Origin: Beroe ovata
Lineage: Eukaryota > Ctenophora > Nuda > Beroida > Beroidae
Assembly (NCBI GenBank): GCA_946803715.1
Contig: CAMPET010000091.1
Location: forward strand, 1-42,328
Direction: 5' to 3'
Length of the DNA: 42,328 bases
Within the stretch, counting starts at the first letter, position 1; every line of letters begins with the position of its first letter. Below, piece by piece: positions 33,058 through 42,328 of this stretch. The notes beneath the pieces were generated by a model. It had not been told where the DNA came from, made no database searches, and worked only from the letters and a program-made list of their open reading frames with translations. Position numbers and translations under genes: made by a program.

Positions 33058-34896
33058 ATGAAATTTGACTATAAGAATGTTCTTGGGTTCTCAATGGTGT
33101 TAATCATTGTCTTCCTGTGGTATTCATATTATTACACTCAGTTCCTGAGAGAACCGTAAGTCATTCTTGATGATGTTTACTTGTCTTTGAACTTAGCAAT
33201 TGTGCTTCAATGGGTTCAATAGCTCTCAATTTATCCATATTTCAGATCAACTACTCAAGCTCCAGTTGAAAAAAAAGTATCTCATCTTGGAACTCATCTG
33301 TTTGCCCTAATAGAGGATGGTGATTCACAGGTGACTCAATCATGACATTTTATCTTTGCTTTTTTAACATTATGTATAATACTTCCCTCATCATATTAAC
33401 CTTTTAAGATACGCCCAAGTGAAAAAACATGGGGCAGTATGCTGGCTACTGGAAGGCTTGAAATGAATGAAGATGAAACTGCTACAATAGAGCTGATTAA
33501 TGTCACAGTATTGGAGTACAGCCTTGCGGAAGGTCACCTACTGCTTTAATTTATTCTGTAAAACACTCACCTAATATTATGTAAAACACTCACAAATTTA
33601 AATTCACTTTTAGGTGGTAGGGGAATGGAACTTTCAGAACTACAGAAATTTGCTGGAGACCTTTTAGCTGTAGATGATAGAACAGGGGTTGTATATTCCA
33701 TAGAGAATGGACAGGTGGTTCCTCAACACATCCTAGTTGATGGAAATGGACACAGCAAAAAGGTATCAAAACGTTATCCTTCTATTATCATTGGATAATG
33801 GCTCTTATCATGTTGCCCAATTTGAGAGGGATGACAATTTTGAACTGACGTTAAGACGTTGACAGGGTTTCAAGGGAGAATGGATGACTGTCAAGGATCA
33901 TCAACTGTATGTGGGGGGCTTTGGTAAACCTTGGACGACACAGACTGGTGATGTTGTCAACTATGATCCCATGTGGGTCAAAGTTATTTCCCCCGATGGA
34001 GGCGTACAGCACAGGTGACTGTTTACATGGAGTGGACTGGTTCTCATGGTACATTCTCGAGAATTATTGCAGTTGTAGTAATCAGTCCTATCTAGATTCT
34101 GGAGACACAATTACGAAGCTCTGATGAAAGCTGTGGGTATCAGCTATCCTGGTTACATCATCTACGAAGCCGGTATTATATAAATAGTTTTCATCTCTAG
34201 CTGATTCATCAAGGAATATTTGTAATTATTGGATATCATACTTCAATTTAGTTAATCTAGTTTCTATTGACTGACTGGGTCAAAAGAGAATTGATCAACT
34301 CACCTGAACTGTTAACTGTTACCTATCATGAAGCTAGTATTCACCAAACCAATCCATGAACTCCATTATTGGATATCGTTATTTGTTCATTGATCTATGA
34401 CTTTCCGATATTCACTGTTCTCCCCCGCCGTCAAGTGTGCTGGTCTCCGATCCACGAGCGATGGTTCTTCCTGCCTCGGCGAGTATCAAAAGAGAAGTAT
34501 GACGACAAGACAGATGAGATGATGGGATCAAACATACTTATCACAGCAGATGAGTATTTCAACGATATTCACTACTCGTACATTGGAGTGAAGATCCCAA
34601 CTCATGGCTTCAGCTCGTTCAAATTCTTACCATACTCCAACGATAACATCATAGGTAGTTAATAGTTTGAAAAGTCGTCATAGGGAATTTTCTAGATTGT
34701 TTCCCCGTTGCTGTTCAGTGTTTAATCTTTTTGTCTCCAAGTGAATTTTGTACTTTCTACAGTTGCTCTGAAATCAGAAGAGGTGGAAGGTGTCGTTAAA
34801 ACTTACATGACAGTGTTCACAATCGAGGGGAAGACAATAATGGACGAGCAAGTGATTTCTATGGACAGGAAGTTTGAGGGTATAGAATTTTTGTAG
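33058..34896 (+). CDS. CANT1: Calcium-activated nucleotidase (soluble/membrane apyrase, CANT1 family), eight exons
   Basis: CANT1 hydrolyses UDP, GDP and similar nucleotides with Ca2+, mostly in the ER/Golgi lumen in support of glycosylation. Exons: 33058-33155, 33246-33330, 33409-33532, 33614-33762, 33866-34014, 34096-34172, 34436-34654, 34763-34896. They sum to 1035 nt, exactly 344 codons plus stop, with every phase matching. Residues about 8-26 are a signal-anchor helix ([19 protein letters not shown]), so type II membrane topology. Diagnostic motifs: [20 protein letters not shown] with [45 protein letters not shown] and the terminal KFEGIEFL. A spliced acceptor (TATTGCAG) lies immediately before the ATG, so the 5'UTR is probably in another exon. 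The frame is open further upstream, so a longer N-terminus cannot be excluded. Slightly shorter than the human enzyme. Divergent from filamin. Confidence 0.95.
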
Positions 34897-35098
34897 CAAT
34901 TGAGTCATGAAATTGAGTCCTCGGTCATCTGTGGAAATGCTTGAGATCCGATTCATGGCCCCCACTAATGTCATAGATTTGTCACAACTCACAACATCTT
35001 GGTTTGTTTATCGTTTGATGAATTGGCATATTTCCATCAATGCCCTCTAAGAAATACTAAGGTATTATCAGATGCTATAGTACCTAAAGTACCTATAG

Positions 35099-35120
35099 TC
35101 TATACTCTATAGAGTATAGA
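35099..35120. repeat. 22-bp perfect palindrome in a CTATAG-rich tract
   Basis: The arm TCTATACTCTA is followed directly by its exact complement. Surrounding 35075-35190 is built of CTATAG and related words. Confidence 0.9.
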
Positions 35121-35877
35121 ATGTAGATTATAGATGCTATAGATACTATAGAATTATATGCTATAGTTCCTATAGATAGATAGTTTTATCTTGTTGGGCT
35201 TGTTTCGTTACGATGTTTTCATTACGATGTTTACAGTCGCACGGTATAACTAATGTAGAATTCTCGTTTATCTGTAAATACGTAAATTTGTGCTAATCTG
35301 ATTATCTATTTAAACGAGTTAAGTTGAGGTTGCACTGAGCGTTTTTTTAATCAATTAGGGTAATTAGCAATTTGTCATTTGACCCCTTATTATCATAATA
35401 TCTTCACATTCATTATATCCGTGATTAAGACTTATGTACATCTAGATAAGAGCATATTGTAATGCTGTGGTTGCATTTAATCTAGAATTCTTCATATCAC
35501 AAAATTGAGGCACATTGAGGGCCGTATAACGAGCATTAATGTCACTATTTCAAAACTGACACTGACATAAATTATTAACGTTAGTCATGCGCACGTTGCA
35601 CTACCAGTGACACGAAATGTTGGATAACTTGAATTATTTGAGTATTTGTACTACAACACACACCGATTGCATTGACAGCATATCTTACTAGAAGTGATCA
35701 ACGCTGGCCGCTGGCAATTCATATATTCACGAGGTTCTCAAGTCTCCCTCATCAGTAGAAATCAAGACAAGAGCACATTGCTGCGGTTGTATTATTCCAG
35801 TAAAATTCATACATCACTAAATTGCGGTGATATACTACTTCTAGAAGTATAGTAGTAGAGAAGTAGTAGTAGAGAAG

Positions 35878-35902
35878 CTGTTGTAAAGCTTCTTTACAAC
35901 AG
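35878..35902. repeat. Short perfect hairpin (11-bp stem, 3-nt loop)
   Basis: CTGTTGTAAAG (35878-35888), loop CTT, CTTTACAACAG (35892-35902). Preceded by tandem AGTAGTAGAGA and a CTTCTAGAAG palindrome. No terminator function is implied in an animal genome. Confidence 0.8.
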
Positions 35903-38900
35903 TACACACCGTATTCATGGGCAAATCGACGCTGGTGAGATACAAAACCGAATACTTGGTGGTAACCAATCACTCTGTCACCCTATGCAATTCATGCTGT
36001 TCCCAATTCTCATTCATGTTCATTCCTGACTTGCTTTATTATTAGTAATAATAGTATTACTGCTATTGAATGTCGCGTAACGCGGCAATTTTTGTTTTAA
36101 GGGTGGATACTGAAATAGTAAAACAATGATTCTGTTTGAGTTATATAAGGAAGATATGGAAGATGAATGTCTATTTGGTTATTAATTTCTATTTGGTTCT
36201 GTTGCTTATATTATCATTTAGATTTCACCAATTTTGATACAGTAATGTGTTTTCAAACATTCAATTGCTTATCGGGTATGATGTAAACCTATTAAACAAT
36301 GTCCATATTGCACAGTAAACACTTGACGATATCTTCATAGATTCCTATGATAAAAGAGGAAGGGATATGAAATGGTTATCATTCTTGATGAATGATGAAG
36401 ATTGTGATGGCAGTCCGCAGGTCAAGCGTCAGCAATTCGCGTAAGACGATAGGTATGTGTTTTGAGTTTTCCTTGCCAATGATGGAGAATTTATACAAGA
36501 TTTAGATATATTGTGGTTTCACATTTTGTTAAGGAGATGCCTATTCCTAGAAATACGAGTTACTGCGTTCCATTGGTGTGAGAAAAAAAAAGGGATTGAC
36601 TCATGAATTTGGGTGATGAAATTGGATGTGCTCCAAAGTCCAAATAGCAGGTTTGTTACTTACAACCGTACACAGTGCCAGTGGTTATTTCAGGTGTTCA
36701 ATTCTTGGCACACTCTGCGCATTATTTATTTGGAATGTTGTGTAGCGCGCGGGTACTTTCTAGCTTCAAATATTCTATTCCACATTTTCGTCACAAAAAC
36801 TTGCGTGACTTGTTGGTGCGCGCGCGCAACTCGTGTTTGTTCGAGGCCGAATGTTCCTTGGCGAAAACGGTGGGGATCCTTGCTGCACGGTTCGAAATCG
36901 TGGGGTTCCGTACAGATCACTCTGTTGATTGCCTAATAGTAATCGCACTTGGTATGTATGTATGTGCCCTGCCGTTTCAGACAAGTCTAAATCATTGCTT
37001 GAAATCAAATCTCTATCAAAATAAAACCACGTCTATCAAAAGTCTAACCACCTCTTTATTTTGGGAGCAAGAGTTACAGTAGTAGAAGAGCTATCAGATC
37101 CGAGCTTCATTAATCTCACGAGACCTCGTTATTAGTAAACACTATCGAGCATGACGAGACAAATTGAAAAAAAGTAATCTAGCCGATCAAAACAATCACA
37201 ACGCCTACCAAAGAAACAGTTTTGTTGGTCATAGCATCTGTTCTCTTGAATTCATTTCGCCAATTCCAAACTATCGTCATTCATGCATCAGATAATTCCC
37301 TGATATAGAAGTATTAGGAAGGACGCCGATCAAAGCTCGAATTTAAGGTTTAAAATACTCCTGCCCTCTCCTGTATAAAGGGAGGATAAATGAGAGCAGG
37401 TGATGTTGTTAAAGTGATGGAGTTATGTGTGTTTGATACAATATATCATTGTAGTTTTCTATTTAATAGGAATTCCTCACTCTCTTATGGCACTGTAATT
37501 GATAATTCCATTCTGGCACCCTGTCTCCCTTCCTCTCTTCTTATTATCCATTCCCTTCGGGATTGCTATTTCAATTAGCGAGATCTCGCAGATGTGCGAA
37601 ATAAATACGACCAGAAATTACAGAAATTCTAGGGGGAAGACTAATTTGCAAAAGCTAGAAATTAGCCAGTTCAGCTTACGAGCACTGCTCATACTGCTAA
37701 TTAAGCAGTATGATCGGATCCTTCGCTCTTCAGAATTATTACTTTCACCGACATATTTACACCATTTGTCCAATGAACTATCGAACCGCAACTCGAGCTG
37801 ATGTTACTCTCTCCTCATGATGATATGGTTATGAGCAGCTGTTAGCAGAGCTTGTGTCCAACAACCCGGCTCCTTCACCATGCCCCACGGATCATTTCGA
37901 AACAATGAGAATGACTAGTTTACATAATTACTAGATTTACATAATCGCACACGCTCAGCTGTTACACATATTACCTGCGCTCCATAGTTCATGGTTGTAT
38001 GCATCGATAAGTATCGAAATCTTTCCCCCTGCTTCCCTCATGGCTCAAATTATCTGTGACCGAGGTTAGTTGACATGAATGAGAGATAAGTGCCATTGTG
38101 GTTTGATCCATGGGACAATTCAAGACATGATCATTGTGGTGGTTATTGCTGATCATTCGCAGCTTCATCGATCACCATAACAATAGCACAGTGAGCACAT
38201 TAACCCTAACCACGTAATTACCTCTCGACGAGGTATATAATCATGTATCTTTTCCCCCACTGTCGTCGCGACAATCCACAATAAGGGGGGGGGGTGATAT
38301 TTGTGTCCCCTCCCTCCCATCACTCGTGTGTGTGTGTGGGTGTGTGATACTCATCTATTGTAGGGAGTGGGGCAGTGTGGTGCTAGTCATGTTGTACTTA
38401 TAGTGAACAATTTGTGATGTTAGGGCTTCGTAGATTAATCCAGTGTTTTAGCTTGTTATCTAACTTTGAAATTTGAATAGTTTGTCGCTTGGATGGTACA
38501 TGTCCAAGGAATGACCCATGACAAAGGAATGAACCATAAGCTACAACCGTAAATCGTCCTTCCATTCTATAGCAATTTCGTATTCACCCGATTTGATTTA
38601 ACCTCCTGAACTAACTGCTCTATGATCAGATATAGGATCAGATATATACACACGTGTGTATACTTGCACAGTGTTCAGATCTGAGCTTGGTATGGAATCG
38701 CGGCGCCGGTACCCATTGTTTATATTATTATCACAAGGCGTGATGATTGATCATCAGTATAGCCAGTGTTAGAGTTAGAACTATGTGTTCATTTCCCCTT
38801 CGAGAATAATCCTCGCCTCTCGCGATTTGTTACATTTCACCAGCGTATAACTATAACAATAATATGGATGAATATGTCTCGTTATAAATTACAGATAAAA

Positions 38901-39171
38901 CGAATTGTGGCGAACCAGGTCTTTGAGCCACACAGGCACGCAATCCTAAAGTTGAGCCACCATGTCATTCAGAAGAGAGTCTTTGACTAGTGTGAGAACT
39001 CGAAAAGACTTCGGGTGATAGGTTGTCTTCTTCAATAGTGTAGTTCTAGCTATGCGGTCCCGGGCCATTCTGGTGTTATGAATAGAGTCACGACAGGCTT
39101 AGGCGGAGTTAAAAGTTGTTTTATGGGCGCCCATCGATTTACAATTACTGTTTGTACAGGTTTATATCGGT

Positions 39172-39413
39172 ATGTCAGTGAGAAAGGAGGAACAAAGTAA
39201 CGGCGAAACGGAAGCAAATGCTAGACCCATTCTCCAATCAACAGGTTAATAGGATAATTACACAAAATCCTACTTAAAGTAACTGAGAAGTGAGAAGTTC
39301 TTTTCCATGATCATAATTCAACATGTTTACTCAATTCTCACTTTATTTCTTATCTCAGGGTCAATTGAGACTCATTATCTCAAAGTAGGAGACTTCAACA
39401 GCTACGTTCGATT
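39172..39413 (+). CDS. Candidate first two coding exons of an unrecognised gene (partial)
   Basis: Exon 39172-39244 starts ATG after a possible 5'UTR acceptor (TTTGTACAG at 39151-39159) and encodes MSVRKEEQSNGETEANARP. Donor GTTAAT. Exon 39359-39413 follows a TTATCTCAG acceptor, joins in phase 1, and encodes SIETHYLKVGDFNSYVR before a GTGAGT donor in phase 2. I found no convincing third exon before the window ends; the acceptor near 39532 leads to a stop within nine codons. I do not recognise the family. The acidic, polar start would suit a cytosolic N-terminus. Confidence 0.4.
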
Positions 39414-41349
39414 GTGAGTATTTACTTCAGTGTTCTTTATTTGTATTACTGGGATTCTAAAATCTCTGTCATTGATGACTGATGAGTGATGAGAGATTTC
39501 TTGATTTCTCATCATAGCTGAATCTCACACAGTTGCTCAATGTTCGTGTTGTTCTATTTAACACAAGGTTTTGCAAAAATAAAAAGAACACTTACATCAT
39601 GTGTGGTAATTCTGATTCTTTGTCCTCTGCTTTCCCTGCATATTCATCAGGCTCACGAGAGCTCTTTGTTCTGTTTTCTCCTCCTCCTCCTTTGCCTAAT
39701 GTAGAGGGAGTCTGGCACATTGCCCAAATTCATTTCCATGGGAGAGACATGTAATGTCTCCTGTTTAACAAAAGACATTTCAAATACCTATTCATGGGGC
39801 GAGACAAATATGTGTCCTGATTCGACCCTATGTGTGATTCGAGATATTGTCACCAGCAGGTTCCCCAGGTTTTCACCCTGCTGAATTGTCTCGATTCCTC
39901 ACTCTCTATTCCTCACTCATCATTACCATTCCTCACTTGTTCATGTTATTCCTCACCCATATGACTATCTTTTCAGAATATCAATCGTGTCAAATTTGCA
40001 TAACCACACTTTGATATGAAGGATACAACATATTTCTGCACGAAAAATAAGCATGTAGCCATCGATACGCATTTAAATGAACCGCCATATTTAATGGTTT
40101 CTTTGAACGAATTGGTACTCTAAAACCATTATACGCGTATCACTCGCTGATCCTTATTCACCCGTGAGTCTATTGTCTAACAATCGTACTCACGTGTAAC
40201 CTAAGAGAACGAATGGGTATGTTGTACGCACTGTTCTCTCGTAAGTGGGTTCCAATTTAGGGTGAGAATGGTTAACGAACGTCATCCAGCACCCATAATT
40301 CTGATCTGCTGCTAGTTAGAGCTCAGTGAGATGGTTTCGCGAGACAACTGTGTTAGGCTTCAAATTGGGGGAGAGGTTTCGTGCGAGATGTTGATCATTG
40401 GAGGTTTTCAGGCAGTAGGCAGCAGGCATGCTTATATTTGGGTGCATGTTCTGCTTATTACTTCTCGCACACCTTTATAATACGACCGATTGTTTGCAGG
40501 TTCCAATAGCTCGTGTTCCTCTGAGTTGCTACACGCTGCTTCACGATAGATACCTGACATTGTACTAGAGAATTGTTTTCAGGGAAACATGCTCTGACAG
40601 TTAGGCACAAGTTATGTACTTCCCTTATAATAACGCATACATACGTATCCCAGAAACCACACATGATATAGACCTCTGATATAGAGCTGTATCTAATGAC
40701 ATGGTTACACAGCTAGAAAAGTCTCCTTCGATGTATTTGGTGTACAACACATCAAACCTTGTCCCTGGACATTGTCTATAATTTCAAAGAATTATTACAC
40801 AGTAGATGTTCTGTAGAGTCCTGAATGCAGCATGAAGAAAGTAGAATTTTCATTGAAATTATTGCCAAGAAAAAGTTATGGGGCTCTTAGCTTAGAGGGC
40901 ATAATTTCTTAATTGAGTTGGACTGAAATGTCCCTTCAGCAATCAGCATTCTTGATATTAAATCTTGATGTTAAATTGTTCGCTCTTATTATAGTCTTGA
41001 CCTGCTTATCTTGTACTTTCTCGACGCATGAGAAATGATGTTGGTCTCGAAATAACAAGTCTTACTCAGTTGTAGGTATGAAACCCCCTTAGAAATCGTC
41101 GGCTCTCGAGAATTAGCTAGCCTAAATGTGGAACCTAATTTCAATACGATGATCTCCCTTAACAATAACGTCCTAAATTAGGACATTCACCACAATATTA
41201 TATCTTTCTCAGGCCTCATGTCCAGGACATTCTCCAATTATTGTGAAGAATATGATAATGAGTAGTCTTTATTTCTTATCCGGCTAGGAGAACTACAGCA
41301 AATCATCATTATCTTCCAGGTCTCATCATATAATTGCCGCGCCGTAATT

Positions 41350-41397
41350 ATGTGTGTGTGTGTGTGTGTGTNNNNGTGTGTGTGTGTGTGTGTGTGT
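41350..41397. repeat. (GT)n microsatellite with four Ns
   Basis: GT runs on both sides of Ns at 41372-41375. Confidence 0.95.
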
Positions 41398-42249
41398 TTT
41401 ATGATGTAAATAGCAGCGTGAGCCCTTCTTGTGTTTTTTCTGTCTTGCGCGTCTTATGTTGTTAGTAGACTGTTAGTAAACTGGAATCCCATAGAAGATT
41501 TAAAAGTTCTCCCATCCCAATTTGCAGTCCTACAGTCCTAGTAGCACCTTCTGCATCGCTGCTGTATGATTCTCAGATAGATGCTGAGTGGTGGGTGGTT
41601 TAATTATGGAGCTTATCCAAGACAAAAAGTTTTGTACTTACTATGACTATGAGGGTAGTAATTGCATACAATTATACGTTTAATACGTTATGGGTTGCCT
41701 CACTGGATAGTAATCCTTTACAAGAGAGTAACCTACCCTGGGATGCTTTGTTGTGAATTTACTTGCATATTTTGGTATCTGTTGATTTCTTACTGGTGCG
41801 ATACATTTGTATTGTTATTGGTACTAGGATGCCTGAAGTCACAGTTGGATAACTCTGAGTCGGTGTCTTCCAGGGGGCCTTTCCGAAATGTCATTTCAAG
41901 TGAAAATTGCAATTGATCTTCAATTGGCCCCTCTTGGGGCTTGTCTGAAAAGACGTAGGGACACGACTGTCGTATTGTCGTAATCAGCTTATACGACTCG
42001 AAGTTGCCCTCATTAATTTCTGTGATGAATAATTTCACATCAGTGATGAGTAGTTTCACCTCAGTGATGAGCTATTTCATTATCGTGAATGTTCGTGATT
42101 ATTCCTTGTTGTGTTGCAAGGGATATGCATGGATGTGGGCTTATTATGATCATTATGCTCATAATCGTGGCTGTTAGGCAAGTCTTGCAGATATTTTGTT
42201 GCTTCCGGCTCAAAACTTTGACACCCGTAACCGGTACCCGCTGTGTACC

Positions 42250-42266
42250 CTGTGTGTGTGTGTGTG

Positions 42267-42319
<53 letters not shown>
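42250..42319. repeat. (GT)n microsatellite at the window's right edge
   Basis: About 70 bp of GT with a few CG and TA interruptions. Confidence 0.95.
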
Positions 42320-42321
<2 letters not shown>

Positions 42322-42328
42322 TGAATAT

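Larger units (their letters stand above)
34897..39171. other. Intergenic region, no gene recognised
   Basis: About 4.3 kb. Contains a CTATAG-rich tract with a 22-bp perfect palindrome (35099-35120), a hairpin (35878-35902), a GC-rich GCGCGC segment (about 36745-36945) like the mobile-element fragments elsewhere, a G9-10 run near 38285, and an 18-bp palindrome (38645-38662). Short ORFs have no recognised domain. No tRNA seen. Confidence 0.5.
39414..42328. other. Right-edge region, no confident gene
   Basis: About 2.9 kb, AT-rich. Microsatellites (GT)n with four Ns at 41350-41397 and at 42250-42319. A CAGTGATGAG-type direct repeat occurs near 42020-42075. It may be an intron of the candidate gene that starts at 39172. 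Confidence 0.45.

Noticed and set aside
36845-36910. Possible tRNA B-box (GGTTCGAAATC) near 36890
   Set aside because: No A-box or cloverleaf can be drawn around it; the region is a GC-rich element-like segment.
41790-42059. 89-codon minus-strand ORF with DKPQEGPIEDQLQFSLEM
   Set aside because: A TTTTCAG acceptor precedes it, but I see no matching upstream exon, no known domain, and a repeated CAGTGATGAG segment inside. Too weak to call.

Overview
The window is animal nuclear DNA with GT-AG introns and long, repeat-rich, AT-leaning introns. It holds a CH-CH/Ig filamin, a calcium-activated nucleotidase (CANT1 type), an Arf GTPase and an LGR-like receptor with LDLa modules. The intron-rich filamin and the unusual LDLa receptor suit an early-branching invertebrate. 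A sponge is my best guess, but the sequence does not prove it. Several runs of N and two near-identical direct overlaps around single Ns show a draft assembly of a heterozygous genome.

Layout. Minus strand 29694 to 1 is one large filamin gene. I could place 23 coding exons with consistent reading phases: two calponin-homology domains, six full filamin Ig repeats, the start of a seventh, then a strongly acidic exon that runs off the left edge. One short CH1 exon was not found and may lie in the gap at 20557.

Four genes sit inside filamin introns. They are an Arf-family GTPase (+, 9528-10195), a small secreted or surface acidic protein (+, 16513-17136), a single-exon CCCH + MJ1316-domain protein like LENG9 (-, 17737-18417) and a single-exon LDLa/7TM receptor (+, 22110-24449). 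To the right and divergent from filamin is an eight-exon CANT1 gene (+, 33058-34896) whose exons sum exactly to a 344-residue frame. Near the right edge are two candidate first exons of an unrecognised gene (39172-39413).

Non-coding structure. Around 30038-32505 the same locus appears twice on either side of a single N, most simply as two haplotypes placed in tandem. They differ by two nested miniature inverted-repeat elements with 9-bp target duplications, a 500-bp deletion between direct repeats, and a templated inverted insertion. A second such overlap lies at 18668-19316. Other structure includes CACGTG clusters (one a tandem palindrome), an intron with G-quadruplex potential in the filamin transcript, several minisatellites, and recurring TGTACA palindromes.

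The genes do not form an obvious pathway. Filamin (actin crosslinking) and Arf (membrane traffic and actin remodelling) are cell-cortex functions, but their co-location here is simple nesting. The large region 34897-39171 shows no recognisable gene.
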